DNA of 64,000 bases from Vacuolonema iberomarrocanum LEGE 07170 (GTDB taxonomy: Bacteria > Cyanobacteriota > Cyanobacteriia > Elainellales > Elainellaceae): the NCBI GenBank assembly GCA_015207365.1, contig JADEXA010000043.1:1-64000 (forward strand). Reading direction: 5' to 3'. Both the position numbers and the translations under genes were made by a program. Positions 16,626 to 25,317 of the stretch are shown here, one piece after another (within the stretch, counting starts at the first letter, position 1; every line of letters starts with the position of its first letter). The notes beneath the pieces were generated by a model, which was not told the origin of the DNA, made no database searches, and worked only from the letters and a program-made list of their open reading frames with translations.

Positions 16626-17204
16626 ATGTTTATTAATCAAAAAGAATTTATTAATCAGGAAGGGAAAAGAATTCCATATACAGCGTTCAAAGCTTTTAAG
16701 AATGACCAATGGATAGACATTACTACAGAAGATTTGTTTGCAAATAAAACCATTGTTGCTTTTTCTGTGCCGGGTGCTTTTACCTATCCTTGTTCACCCC
16801 TTCAAGTCTTAGGGTTTAATGAATATGCGGATCTATTCAAAGCAAATGGTGTTGATGACATTATCTGTATTGCTGTGAATAACACGTTTGTTTTAAATGA
16901 GTGGGCCAAGGAAGAAAGGGCCGATCGCATTCGCTTTATTCCCGATAGCAATGGTGACTTTGCGAGACAGATGGGAATGCTGGTTGATCTGTCTGACATC
17001 GGCTTGGGTGAGCGGTCTTGGCGTTACTCGATGCTGGTACGAGACATGTTGATCGAGAAGATGTTTATTGAACCAGATGAACCTGGCGATCCTTGTGCGG
17101 TTTCTGATGCCGATACGATGCTGGGCTATATCAATCCTGCGACCACAAAACCTCAGCGTTCAGTCGTTTTGAAGCAGATTTGGAAGACCTTGCTGTCGGT
17201 TTAG
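16626..17204 (+). CDS. Peroxiredoxin of the Prx5 / type II group
   Basis: This 192-residue protein reduces hydroperoxides. It shows F-S-V-P-G-A-F-T-Y-P-C-S, in which the peroxidatic cysteine is kept although the usual T-P-T-C context is Y-P-C. It also has I-A-V-N-N-T-F-V-L-N-E-W and R-S-W-R-Y-S-M-L-V. An extra N-terminal strand of about 30 residues precedes the thioredoxin fold. ATG 16626 has an AAGGAG site at 7 bases. Monocistronic as far as can be seen. Confidence 0.85.
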   Translation: MFINQKEFINQEGKRIPYTAFKAFKNDQWIDITTEDLFANKTIVAFSVPGAFTYPCSPLQVLGFNEYADLFKANGVDDIICIAVNNTFVLNEWAKEERADRIRFIPDSNGDFARQMGMLVDLSDIGLGERSWRYSMLVRDMLIEKMFIEPDEPGDPCAVSDADTMLGYINPATTKPQRSVVLKQIWKTLLSV

Positions 17205-17366
17205 CTTGCTTTGACCAACGATCGCCCTTCACTTGTCCCCATGGGCGATCGCCCTATCTCTGTGCGAACTGCTTCAGCGTGACTAGACCGCAAGAAGCGG
17301 GTGGTTTTGAGTGTCTGCAATCGATAAATTGAGGATGGCAGGATAGATGGATGATGAAGCCAGCCC

Positions 17367-18236
17367 ATGAACGCCTCAATCGAAACCAACACCTATGATG
17401 GCGAAACCTATGAGCGCATTTCTAAAGCGATCGCCTTCATGCGCCAAAATCACTTGCACCAACCTGATCTGGCCACGGTTGCGCAGCATGTGCATTTGAG
17501 TGACTATCACTTTCAGCGATTGTTTACCAAGTGGGCGGGTATTAGCCCCAAGCGGTTTTTGCAATATCTGACAGTGGAATATGCCAAATCAAGAATTGCT
17601 GAGACATCGAGCTTGTTAAATCTCACTATGGATGCGGGATTATCGAGTCCAGGCCGTTTACACGATCTATTTGTGAAGCTGGAAGCGATGTCGCCAGGGG
17701 AGTTCAAGGCAGGAGGTCGGGGGCTACAAATTTGGTATGGAATTCATTCAACCCCCTTTGGTGAATGTCTGATCGCAACCACCCACCGGGGCATTTGCAA
17801 TTTGCTTTTTCTCGATACAGCTAGCAACGATGCGGCTGAAGCTATTCTCCGAGCAGAGTGGGTGAATGCAGATATTGTGCAGAATCAGCAGGCGACCCAC
17901 GAGGTCTGCGATCGCATCTTCAATCCCATTGCGGCTAATCGTGAACCATTAGTTCTGTTTGTCAAAGGAACCAATTTCCAAATTCAAGTTTGGCGAGCGC
18001 TCTTGAGTGTTCCATTTGGCGGGCTTACCACCTATCAAGGGTTAGCAAAAGCAATGGATCGCCCAACGGCAGCAAGAGCTGTAGGCAATGCCTTGGGTCG
18101 CAATCCAGTGGGGTATTTGATTCCCTGCCATCGCGTCATTCGAGAATCGGGTGAGTTGGGTGGCTTCCGCTGGGGGCTGGAGCGCAAAACCGTTCTGATG
18201 GGCTGGGAAGCTAGTCACAACCAGGGCGTGAGTTAA
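17367..18236 (+). CDS. AraC-type HTH fused to methylated-DNA cysteine methyltransferase
   Basis: This 289-residue protein is Ada-like. Residues about 15-110 are an AraC helix-turn-helix pair (H-L-S-D-Y-H-F-Q-R-L-F, I-S-P-K-R-F-L-Q-Y). The rest is an O6-alkylguanine DNA alkyltransferase with V-P-F-G-G-L-T-T-Y and the acceptor cysteine in I-P-C-H-R-V-I. The phosphotriester-sensing zinc domain of E. coli Ada is absent, so activation would depend on another signal or the protein is mainly a repair enzyme. Confidence 0.9.
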   Translation: MNASIETNTYDGETYERISKAIAFMRQNHLHQPDLATVAQHVHLSDYHFQRLFTKWAGISPKRFLQYLTVEYAKSRIAETSSLLNLTMDAGLSSPGRLHDLFVKLEAMSPGEFKAGGRGLQIWYGIHSTPFGECLIATTHRGICNLLFLDTASNDAAEAILRAEWVNADIVQNQQATHEVCDRIFNPIAANREPLVLFVKGTNFQIQVWRALLSVPFGGLTTYQGLAKAMDRPTAARAVGNALGRNPVGYLIPCHRVIRESGELGGFRWGLERKTVLMGWEASHNQGVS

Positions 18237-18269
18237 AGCGATTTTTCAAAAAGCTTGTACCCGCTGGCT

Positions 18270-18309
18270 TCGGCTACGCTCAGCCAGCTATCGGCTACGC
18301 TCAGCCAGC
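18270..18309. repeat. Short tandem duplication
   Basis: A 19-bp unit (TCGGCTACGCTCAGCCAGC) occurs twice, at 18270 and 18291, in a GC-rich patch that also contains an inverted form near 18325. It is probably repeat-derived and may form a terminator-like fold between the Ada-like gene and the EamA gene. Confidence 0.5.
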
Positions 18310-18379
18310 CAGCCGTTTGTGCCCTGAGCGCAGCCGAAGGGCACCACCTTATTAGCAAATCAACTATTGGGAAAAAAAT

Positions 18380-19270
18380 ATGAGGAGATTGGATATCGCC
18401 GAGCTTTTGCTGCTTGCGGCGTTATGGGGGGGCTCGTTTTTGGCGATGCGCATTGCAGCGCCTGTCCTTGGCCCTGTTTGGCTCATTGAATTTCGCGTTT
18501 TGCTGGCTGGTTTAGCCCTTCTACCTATTTTGGTTCGGTTGGATCTGTGGCATGAGGTGCGCCGGAATTGGGTGTTACTGTTCACCGTTGGCTGCATCAA
18601 TTCTGCTATTCCGTTTTCGCTCCTTGCCTTTGCCTCCGTATCGCTGCCTGCGGGGTTTACCTCGATCCTGAATGCGACGACGCCACTGTTTGGTGTGATT
18701 GTGGCTTCGATTTGGTTACGGGAAAAATTGACCCTAACTCGGGTGATTGGATTTGTTCTGGGCTTCGTTGGTGTGGTGATTTTGGTGGGGTGGGAAGCGA
18801 TTACTGCAACGCCTGCTTTTGTGATGGCGGTCGTTGCTGGGTTGTCGGCCGCGGTCATGTATTCGATCGCCGCCCCCTTCATTCGACAGCGATTAACGGG
18901 GGTTCCCTCGTTAGTTGTTGCAACCGGAAGCCAGCTCGGGGCAGCCCTCTTCCTTCTCCCCGCGTTGCCCTTTACCATCCCGCAACAGCTACCCACAACA
19001 GGCGTTGTCATCGCTGTCCTGGCTCTTGCTTGGCTATCAACGGCCTTTGCCTACATCTTGTACTTTCGCCTGATTCAAAACATTGGCTCGACAAAAGCCT
19101 TGACGGTTACCTATCTCATTCCGCTGTTTGCCATGCTTTCAGGCGCAGTGGTTCTTGAAGAAGCTGTCACCCCTGCGATGATGCTGGGCTGTGGTTTGAT
19201 TTTGCTGGGAACGGCGATCGCCAATGGTCTGTTCAAAATGAAGCGCGTTGGCAAAGTAAGTGATGATTAG
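18380..19270 (+). CDS. EamA-family (DMT) exporter
   Basis: This 296-residue membrane protein has ten hydrophobic helices in two homologous halves, typical of drug/metabolite transporters (A-A-L-W-G-G-S-F-L-A-M-R-I-A at the start; A-Y-I-L-Y-F-R-L-I-Q and P-L-F-A-M-L-S-G-A in the second half). The substrate cannot be read from sequence. It overlaps the convergent methyltransferase gene by 4 bases at the stop codons. Confidence 0.85.
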   Translation: MRRLDIAELLLLAALWGGSFLAMRIAAPVLGPVWLIEFRVLLAGLALLPILVRLDLWHEVRRNWVLLFTVGCINSAIPFSLLAFASVSLPAGFTSILNATTPLFGVIVASIWLREKLTLTRVIGFVLGFVGVVILVGWEAITATPAFVMAVVAGLSAAVMYSIAAPFIRQRLTGVPSLVVATGSQLGAALFLLPALPFTIPQQLPTTGVVIAVLALAWLSTAFAYILYFRLIQNIGSTKALTVTYLIPLFAMLSGAVVLEEAVTPAMMLGCGLILLGTAIANGLFKMKRVGKVSDD

Positions 19271-19935
19271 CTTAGCTGTGCAGCATTTGAGTCGGTTGGC
19301 TTTACCGCAAACACATAGGCTCTTTGGCTTTCGTACTCTACGCCGGGATATGGGGCTCTCTCGATGATTTCTATTTCTTCAAACCCATGCTCTTTCAGAC
19401 AATTAGCGATAAAGTCCGTGGGGAAGAACGTAAAATCTATATCGACTTTTTTACCGAGAAATTCTTCTACGTGGATGATTTCTTTACCAATGTGATAAGT
19501 AAAAAGGAAGAGTCCACCCGGCTGCAATACACGAAAGATTTCGCGGAAAGCGATGCCGACTTGTGCTTCTGTAAAGTGAACGATGGCATAGAAAGCTACA
19601 ATTCCAGCTATTGAGTTCGATTCAAACTCAAGTTCAAGCATGTTTCCTTTTTGAAAAAGGATCCTAGGGTGGATCGTTCTGGCCTGATTTAGGCTCTTCT
19701 CTGACAGATCCAAACCAGAAATTTCTAGACCAAGATCGTTCAGATATTTTGTTGTCTGACCCGGCCCACAACCAAAATCCCAAACTGGCTTTTTATGGCC
19801 GATCATGCGTGAGAATTTGTGGAGTATTTCTTGGTCTTTTGGCTTTTTTGCATGTTCTCCAGAAAATGTTTCTGCATAGTCTCTGGCTACTGTGTCATAC
19901 AGCGTTTCTATTTTGCTTAGATCCTGACCCATCAC
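19267..19935 (-). CDS. Class I SAM-dependent methyltransferase
   Basis: This 222-residue protein has the SAM-binding D-F-G-C-G-P-G-Q-T near residue 55, an acidic end of strand 2 (I-S-G-L-D-L-S), and a strand-4 segment leading to L-Q-P-G-G. The C-terminus holds V-Y-V-F-type strands. It resembles ubiquinone/small-molecule methyltransferases, but the substrate is unknown. Two adjacent start codons (M-M) are possible. Confidence 0.8.
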   Translation of the reverse strand: MMGQDLSKIETLYDTVARDYAETFSGEHAKKPKDQEILHKFSRMIGHKKPVWDFGCGPGQTTKYLNDLGLEISGLDLSEKSLNQARTIHPRILFQKGNMLELEFESNSIAGIVAFYAIVHFTEAQVGIAFREIFRVLQPGGLFLFTYHIGKEIIHVEEFLGKKVDIDFTFFPTDFIANCLKEHGFEEIEIIERAPYPGVEYESQRAYVFAVKPTDSNAAQLS

Positions 19936-19977
19936 TATTAGCCCCGGTTGTCGTAGGAAAGTGCTAAGCCCGTGACG

Positions 19978-21246
19978 TTATGCAGCTGAGGGCATGCCGT
20001 TGAGCAGCGCAGGAACAATCCGTTCACTTGCCAGTTTTCCCCCAAATAAATTGCGAGCCGCAGGGCCGAGCTGGAGCGCCGCTGCCCCGCCCATGATGAA
20101 CAGGTTACACCCTGCCCAGCGAAGATGAGAATCCAGTACAGGTAAGCCATGCACCAGCGACAGGGGATGGGTCGCACGGATATCCGACACCAGCGACCAG
20201 TGGTTCACATCCAGCGTACTGCCCGTTGCCAACCAAATGCGATCGATGGGTAGATTAGCGATGCAGTTGTGGGTGGCCGATTGTGTGCAGGTGACTTTCC
20301 ACGCCGCTCCCTTCCATTCTGCCGATTGCACTTCGCACTGTTCGTAAAAAGATAGCTTACCCTCGCGCTCCCATCGCCGCAACTTTGTGAAAATGGCGGG
20401 GGTCAGGGAACCCCCATTACGGGCAGATTGAATCATCTGCCAGCGGCTTTCCCAATCAGGTTCGGCATGGAACCCCTTGAGGTATTTGGGGCCAAGCCAA
20501 CCGGGGGCTGAATCGAACAGCTTTTCGTAGAAGGTACGTCGCGCCATCATGATGACGTGAGCCCCCCGAGCGATCGCCCCCGATGCCAAATGCCCACTCG
20601 TCAGCCCACTGCCCACAATCAGCACTCGCTCTCCCGCCAGCCGCAATCCTCGCACATCAACCTGGTGGGAATGGAGCAGGCGATCGCTCGGATAGGTAAA
20701 CGGCAGGGTTCGTGCCCATTCGGGACGGTTGGGGGTGCCTCCGGCGATCGCCAACACGACTCGCTTGGCCGTTAGCATTTGACCATCTGCCATGCCCAAC
20801 CGAAATCGCTGCTGCCTTTGCTGCTGCACCGGTTCGATATGCTGCACCTGTGCCGGAATGACCCGTCCTTGCAACCCCCAGCGACGAATCACATCCTGGC
20901 AAAAGTCCTGGAATAGTCGGGTGCCCGGTAAATCATACGGGGGAAAGAGTTCTTGCGGGCGAAACTCCGCAAAGGTGCGGAGGGCATGGGGGTTGGGGTC
21001 GGGGTGATGGACGGCGGGCGATCGCAGATGGGGAATTTCATAGGCCGTAAACTGTTGCTGCCATTGCCGCAGCCAATCCCCTGCTGGATCGAGCACCACA
21101 AAGCGCTTCCGCATTGACTTCTTCTTTTGCAGTAGATGCGTCACTAGCGTTAATGCCTGAGGCCCTGCACCGACGATAGCGATATCAGTGGATTTTGGCA
21201 GGGATGGCGCGTTTAGGGGCGATCGCATTGGCATGGAGCAGTTCAT
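19978..21246 (-). CDS. FAD/NAD(P)-binding flavoprotein, Zur-linked
   Basis: This 422-residue protein has two dinucleotide folds: I-A-I-V-G-A-G-P-Q-A-L near residue 22 for FAD, and V-L-I-V-G-S-G-L-T-S-G-H near 210 for NAD(P)H. A typical A-T-G motif lies near the end (W-L-A-T-G-S). It belongs to the broad monooxygenase/SidA-like flavoprotein group. Its start is about 60 bases from a perfect Zur-type palindrome shared with the divergent COG0523 gene, so it is probably derepressed in zinc starvation. No hydroxylation substrate can be inferred. It could serve a metallophore-like or redox task. Confidence 0.75.
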   Translation of the reverse strand: MNCSMPMRSPLNAPSLPKSTDIAIVGAGPQALTLVTHLLQKKKSMRKRFVVLDPAGDWLRQWQQQFTAYEIPHLRSPAVHHPDPNPHALRTFAEFRPQELFPPYDLPGTRLFQDFCQDVIRRWGLQGRVIPAQVQHIEPVQQQRQQRFRLGMADGQMLTAKRVVLAIAGGTPNRPEWARTLPFTYPSDRLLHSHQVDVRGLRLAGERVLIVGSGLTSGHLASGAIARGAHVIMMARRTFYEKLFDSAPGWLGPKYLKGFHAEPDWESRWQMIQSARNGGSLTPAIFTKLRRWEREGKLSFYEQCEVQSAEWKGAAWKVTCTQSATHNCIANLPIDRIWLATGSTLDVNHWSLVSDIRATHPLSLVHGLPVLDSHLRWAGCNLFIMGGAAALQLGPAARNLFGGKLASERIVPALLNGMPSAA

Positions 21247-21305
21247 GAAAGGATTTGAGCCGTCTGAAATAAAACACAGGGTTGCATTAACAAACCCAAC
21301 TCAAT

Positions 21306-21322
21306 ATGATAATGATTATCAT
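21306..21322. promoter_or_regulatory. Zur-type box, divergent flavoprotein/COG0523 promoter
   Basis: ATGATAATGATTATCAT is a perfect palindrome centred on G21314, with the 7-1-7 TGATAAT-N-ATTATCA layout reported for cyanobacterial Zur. It lies 30 bases before the COG0523 start. A Fur-family iron regulator could bind similar DNA; the neighbouring gene set favours Zur. Confidence 0.8.
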
Positions 21323-21351
21323 TTCAATCCGCTAGTCTTCAGGAGTTGTTT

Positions 21352-22344
21352 ATGATTGCCGCTATCAATCCAACAGACGATCGCACAACCGTGCCTGTGA
21401 CGGTGCTGACGGGCTATCTGGGAGCCGGAAAAACAACGCTGTTGAACCGCATCCTGACCTATGAGCATGGCAAAAAGGTTGCAGTGATTGTCAACGAATT
21501 TGGCGAGGTGGGTATCGACAACCAATTGGTGGTGGATGCGGATGAAGAAATTTTTGAGATGAACAATGGCTGCATCTGTTGCACGGTGCGCGGTGACTTG
21601 ATTCGCATCATTGGCAACCTGATGAAGCGGCGCGACAAGTTTGATCATCTGGTGATTGAAACGACGGGGTTAGCCGATCCGGCTCCAGTCATTCAGACCT
21701 TCTTTATGGATGATGAGGTGCAGACCCAAGCCCGGTTGGATGCCGTGGTGACGGTGGTGGATGCTCGCCATATCCAGCAGCATTGGGAAGCGGATGAAGC
21801 GGCGGAGCAAATTGCCTTTGCCGATGTGATTTTGCTGAACAAGACGGATCTGGTGACGGCGGCGGAGTTAGAAGAACTGGAGCAGCGGATTCGGGGGATG
21901 AATGCGATCGCCAGAATCCACCGCACCCGCGACGCCCAAATTGAGATGGATGCCCTATTGGGGGTCAACGCCTTTGATTTGAACAATGCGCTGCAAATCG
22001 ACCCAGAGTTTCTCAGCGAGACGGCGCACGAACATGACGAAACGGTCGGTTCCATTGCCCTGGTGGAGTCGGGTGAGCTAGATGGTGCCAAGCTCAATGC
22101 TTGGTTAGGCGAACTCCTGCGTGAGCATGGGCCTGATATCTTTCGCATGAAAGGCATCCTCAACATTGCCGGAGAAGATAACCGCTTTGTGTTTCAAGGG
22201 GTTCACATGCTGTTCGATGGACGCCAAGATCGCCCTTGGAAAGCGAGCGAACCCCGAAAAAATGAGCTGGTCTTCATCGGTCGCAATTTGGAACAAATGA
22301 ACCTAGCAGATAGTTTTCGGGCTTGTTTGGTGCAAATAAGTTAG
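21352..22344 (+). CDS. COG0523 GTPase, putative zinc metallochaperone (copy 1)
   Basis: This 330-residue protein has the Walker A G-Y-L-G-A-G-K-T-T near residue 21, the family hallmark C-I-C-C at 74-77, E-T-T-G-L-A-D-P near 104, and the guanine-specificity N-K-T-D. The C-terminal CobW domain has F-R-M-K-G-I-L. Members induced by zinc limitation are thought to deliver zinc to client enzymes using GTP hydrolysis. No histidine-rich insert is present, unlike copy 2. The start follows a CAGGAG site. The Zur-type box just upstream strongly supports a zinc role over cobalt or nickel. Confidence 0.9.
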   Translation: MIAAINPTDDRTTVPVTVLTGYLGAGKTTLLNRILTYEHGKKVAVIVNEFGEVGIDNQLVVDADEEIFEMNNGCICCTVRGDLIRIIGNLMKRRDKFDHLVIETTGLADPAPVIQTFFMDDEVQTQARLDAVVTVVDARHIQQHWEADEAAEQIAFADVILLNKTDLVTAAELEELEQRIRGMNAIARIHRTRDAQIEMDALLGVNAFDLNNALQIDPEFLSETAHEHDETVGSIALVESGELDGAKLNAWLGELLREHGPDIFRMKGILNIAGEDNRFVFQGVHMLFDGRQDRPWKASEPRKNELVFIGRNLEQMNLADSFRACLVQIS

Positions 22345-22742
22345 CTTCCTAGAACGCTTTGAACGTAACGATAAAGCACCTACTTACCGATAAATCCAAG
22401 ATTTAAGTTAGCAGGTGCAATTAAACCTAAAACCCTAAAAACCTGTGCCGCCCGCAGCGCGGGCGGCACAGGTTTTTAGAGTCTGGTTTTTCATCATGCC
22501 GAGCTACTTATGTAGTGATGAATGCTGTTACTGCTGACGATGGTGATACCCCTAAGGGGCATAGTTTTCATCCGGATGATTTGGTAGTTTAGGAACTGGC
22601 CAATCAAAGCATCAAGTTTCTGCTTTAGGTTTTTTACGGTTAAGATGCCAAACGAATTCATTCTTTTGAATGAATGATTTCGTTTTAGCCGAGCCTATCT
22701 ATTGGCATATATTCCGATTTTTTGAGAGGGAATTCAGAACTT
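22345..22742. other. Intergenic stretch containing a 95-bp repeat
   Basis: This stretch holds the family B repeat (22404-22498). Beyond it, an AATTCATTC-type palindrome occurs near 22658-22675, about 70 bases before sodB, as a possible regulatory site. No gene seen. Confidence 0.45.
22404..22498. repeat. Family B palindromic repeat, copy 1 (95 bp)
   Basis: This copy is identical at 94 of 95 positions to 63906-64000 by eye. A long GC-rich stem (CCTGTGCCGCCCGC facing GCGGGCGGCACAGG) sits inside AT-rich flanks reading TTAAACCTAAAACCCT. A diverged, inverted copy is at 36571-36650. Near identity over 41 kb implies recent mobility or gene conversion. Confidence 0.7.
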
Positions 22743-23342
22743 ATGGCTTACGAACTTCCGACTTTACCTTATGACTACACTGCTCTTGAACCTTATATTT
22801 CAAAGAGCACTCTGGAGTTTCATCATGATAAGCATCATGCAGCTTATGTGAGCAAGTTTAATGCCGCTGCTGAAGGAACTGATTTGGACAGTAAACCTAT
22901 TGAAGAGGTCATTAAATCAATCGCAGGCGACTCCGAAAAAGTCGGGGTATTTAATAATGCTGCTCAGGCATGGAACCATACCTTCTACTGGAACAGCATG
23001 AAGCCGAACGGTGGCGGTATGCCTACAGGCGACTTGGCAAAAAAAATTGAGACCGATTTTGGTAGCTTTGAAAAGTTTACAGAAGCTTTTAAGGCCGCTG
23101 GAGGTACTCAATTCGGTAGTGGCTGGGCTTGGTTAGTGTTGGATAATGGCACACTCAAGGTGACAAAAACCCTGAATGCCGATAACCCCCTTACCAGTGG
23201 ACAGGTTCCTTTACTGACGATGGATGTCTGGGAGCATGCTTACTATTTGGATTACCAAAATAAGCGCCCGGACTATATTGGAGCCTTTTTAGGCAACCTG
23301 GTAAATTGGGACTTTGCTGCTAAGAATCTCGCAGCGGCTTGA
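22743..23342 (+). CDS. sodB: Iron superoxide dismutase
   Basis: This 199-residue protein converts superoxide to peroxide and oxygen. Metal ligands are seen in F-H-H-D-K-H-H, N-H-T-F-Y-W, and D-V-W-E-H-A-Y-Y. The glutamine in N-N-A-A-Q-A-W-N-H and the G-G-T-Q-F-G-S-G-W-A-W context indicate the iron type. ATG 22743 is used instead of an upstream TTG. A strong stem-loop follows. Confidence 0.95.
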   Translation: MAYELPTLPYDYTALEPYISKSTLEFHHDKHHAAYVSKFNAAAEGTDLDSKPIEEVIKSIAGDSEKVGVFNNAAQAWNHTFYWNSMKPNGGGMPTGDLAKKIETDFGSFEKFTEAFKAAGGTQFGSGWAWLVLDNGTLKVTKTLNADNPLTSGQVPLLTMDVWEHAYYLDYQNKRPDYIGAFLGNLVNWDFAAKNLAAA

Positions 23343-23388
23343 GGAATATCGAACCTTTTCGTCTCTCTCAATCCTTGTGCTGATACGA

Positions 23389-23421
23389 CTCTGTAGTCTG
23401 GCTCAAAGCCAGACTACAGAG
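23389..23421 (+). terminator. Terminator-like hairpin after sodB
   Basis: Perfect 15-bp arms (CTCTGTAGTCTGGCT and complement) close a CAA loop 47 bases after the sodB stop. Only a weak T-rich stretch follows. Confidence 0.6.
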
Positions 23422-23476
23422 CATCTTCTTGGGCAGGGTAAACTCTCTTCAGCAATTTTTATCCAACCCAATCACC

Positions 23477-23707
23477 ATGCTAAACCCCAATTTCCCCCAT
23501 ATTATTTGGTCATTCACGTACCGGGGATGGCGGTTAGAGGTAGACCAAAGTGAAGACGATGGTCAAATCGTCTACTCAGTGTGGGCGAATCACAACATGG
23601 GCTGCGCTGTTGCTGTCCCTTTAGCTTTAAGCCAATCGGAGGCTATCAATAGAGCTAAACAATACGTTGATGGCCGGTTAAGAGATCCTCATAGCAGCTC
23701 TATGTGA
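23477..23707 (+). CDS. Small conserved-type protein, 76 residues
   Basis: This short protein has a W-S-F-T-Y-R-G-W-R-L-E-V-D-Q-S core, then A-V-A-V-P-L-A-L-S-Q-S-E-A-I-N-R-A-K-Q-Y-V-D. That pattern resembles small cyanobacterial proteins of unknown role. ATG 23477 gives the compact form; the frame is open further upstream. No clear ribosome site is visible. Confidence 0.5.
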   Translation: MLNPNFPHIIWSFTYRGWRLEVDQSEDDGQIVYSVWANHNMGCAVAVPLALSQSEAINRAKQYVDGRLRDPHSSSM

Positions 23708-23710
23708 CAG

Positions 23711-23797
23711 GGCTTACGCAAAACTTGCGCAAGCCTGAGGAAATTTGTCGATTTTGTTGCCGCGTCGTGGCCACAAAATCGACAAAATGCGTAAGTT
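23711..23797. repeat. Family D hairpin repeat
   Basis: An 11-bp inner stem (GTCGATTTTGT and complement) sits within outer TTACGCA and TGCGTAA arms. Half-elements with ATGCGTAAGT occur near 585-595 and 53830, suggesting a dispersed family. Confidence 0.5.
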
Positions 23798-23807
23798 CTA
23801 TGTGAAT

Positions 23808-23904
23808 TATAGCGGTGTGCAACCGCATCAAGTACAGAAATGGTTGTGTGTGGGCGCGACGCGCCCACACACAACCGTACTTACCTAACGCGCACAGCGC
23901 TATA
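23808..23904. repeat. Family A repeat, copy 1
   Basis: The ends read TATAGCGGTGTGCAACCGC and GCGCACAGCGCTATA. The centre is a GGTTGTGTGTGGGCGCG palindrome. Related copies are at 36656-36715 (centre deleted) and 56923-57017 (inverted). Confidence 0.65.
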
Positions 23905-24027
23905 GTGAATTAGTTCTACTGTTGTTATGTATATCGGAACTCTTACTATGGCTTGTGAGAGTTATGGCTTAGGATAATTTGCATCGAGCCATTTATTCTG
24001 TGCTGAGGATTATTCTTATCTTTTCCC

Positions 24028-25095
24028 ATGCCTAAATCGAAAACGCAGGATCTGCTCAAACCCCTGTGGCACACGACGTTATCGGACTATGTGACAGCGA
24101 TCGCTTGGTCACCCGATGGAGCGTGGTTCGTTGCCAGTTCTGCGGCCGGAGAGGTCGTGCGGTATGGAGCAAAGACGGGTGAAACGATCGTGTTGCAGGA
24201 AGCGCAGGGAGAATCGGTCGATGCCCTAGCGGTTTCCGCGGATGGCACATTTCTAGCGGCGGGTGGGCAGGCAGGAACGGTATGGATCTGGCGGATGGAC
24301 GACAACACGCCGACCCTCGTCACAACGTTGGAGCATCCCCGTGCTTGGATCGATCGCCTGCAATGGAATCCTCGACATCCTGAACTTGCCTTCAGTTTGG
24401 GGCGCTATGCCCAGGTATGGGATGCCACGATCCAATCCGTCATCACCACGCTAAACTTTGAAGCTTCCTCGGTGCTGGATCTGGCGTGGCATCCGCAAGG
24501 CGATCGCCTCTCCGTCAGTGGCAACCAAAGCATCAAAACCTGGCAGCGGCGAGACTGGGACGATGACCCGATCGTGCGGGAAATCGGAGGAGCAAGTGGG
24601 GCGATCGCCTGGTCAACCGATGGCACCTTCCTTGCCTCTGGCAACAACGATCGCTCACTGCTGGTATGGGAAGACGGAAATCCTTATCCCTGGCAGATGC
24701 AAGGCTTTCCAGGGAAAGTCCGACAGCTTGCTTGGTCGCTGCCCAAAACGGCAGTCGGTACGTCCCTTCTTGCCTCGATTAGTGGTGAAGGCATTGTCGT
24801 TTGGACAAAAGACCGCGATCCGTCGGTTGGCTGGAATCCCCAGGTGTTGGATACGCATCAGGGAATTGTGCGGGCGATCGCCTTCCAACCCAATACCTTA
24901 CTCCTTGCCTCCGCTGCCGAAGATGGCTGGCTCTGCCTGTGGCACAAAGCCAGTCGCCTTGCCCAAATCCTCCAGGGCGCTGCCGGATTCTCCTGCCTCG
25001 CCTGGAACCCTCAGGGAAGTGCGATCGCCGCTGGCGGCAGCCAAGGGGAAATCCTCGTATGGACAGAAACCCTAAAGGGGAAAGGGTTTGGCTAA
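24028..25095 (+). CDS. WD40-repeat protein, paralogue of the zinc-operon WD40 protein
   Basis: This 355-residue protein has about seven WD40 blades (A-I-A-W-S-P-D-G, A-A-G-G-Q-A-G-T-V-W-I-W, L-A-S-A-A-E-D-G-W-L-C-L-W-H) forming a single beta-propeller for protein contacts. It matches the protein at 47791-48855 from end to end in length, order of blades and signature phrases such as L-S-D-Y-V-T-A and F-P-G-K-x-R. That twin is directly downstream of cysS. This copy is apparently monocistronic and has no visible Zur box. Probably a scaffold or chaperone-partner protein. Confidence 0.85.
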   Translation: MPKSKTQDLLKPLWHTTLSDYVTAIAWSPDGAWFVASSAAGEVVRYGAKTGETIVLQEAQGESVDALAVSADGTFLAAGGQAGTVWIWRMDDNTPTLVTTLEHPRAWIDRLQWNPRHPELAFSLGRYAQVWDATIQSVITTLNFEASSVLDLAWHPQGDRLSVSGNQSIKTWQRRDWDDDPIVREIGGASGAIAWSTDGTFLASGNNDRSLLVWEDGNPYPWQMQGFPGKVRQLAWSLPKTAVGTSLLASISGEGIVVWTKDRDPSVGWNPQVLDTHQGIVRAIAFQPNTLLLASAAEDGWLCLWHKASRLAQILQGAAGFSCLAWNPQGSAIAAGGSQGEILVWTETLKGKGFG

Positions 25096-25137
25096 GCAAA
25101 AAGCGGGTTGCTGTATTTGCCCAGTGAGGTTTGGCGG

Positions 25138-25317
25138 CTAACGATGAAGTGCAGCGGCGGCATGAGCAAATGCCTTTAACTTACCATCCTCAATATCTTG
25201 CTCTATCTGTTTATCCCAGCGTTCGTAGTCTGGATCAAGAAACCACAGCCTCAACTGCTCAAACTCGCTAGATGGCAATGAAGGAATTGCTGCTTCAATT
25301 TGCTCAAGGTTTGACAT
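25138..25317 (-). CDS. Small antitoxin-like protein, 59 residues
   Basis: This short frame reads S-L-P-S-S-E-F-E-Q-L-R-L-W-F-L-D-P-D, then W-D-K-Q-I-E-Q-D and G-K-L-K-A-F-A. That is the recognisable pattern of small cyanobacterial antitoxin-type proteins, which normally pair with a ParE/RelE-like toxin just downstream. No toxin frame follows in the 40 bases before the WD40 stop, so it is an orphan or remnant. AGAGG precedes ATG 25317. Confidence 0.6.
   Translation of the reverse strand: MSNLEQIEAAIPSLPSSEFEQLRLWFLDPDYERWDKQIEQDIEDGKLKAFAHAAAALHR

Larger units (their letters stand above)
23708..24027. other. Intergenic stretch with two palindromic repeats
   Basis: This stretch contains the family D hairpin (23711-23797) and a family A element (23808-23904). 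The last 120 bases before the WD40 gene are AT-rich and hold its promoter; no Zur-type box was recognised there. Confidence 0.45.

Noticed and set aside
22105..22296. Antisense frames within COG0523 copy 1
   Set aside because: They are shadows of a strongly conserved gene.
23905..24027. Zur-like GGATTATTCTTATC before the first WD40 gene
   Set aside because: The arms are not complementary, and the match to the dyad is too weak.
24458..25075. Alternative frame inside the first WD40 gene
   Set aside because: The WD40 frame has clear blade motifs throughout; the overlapping frame has none.
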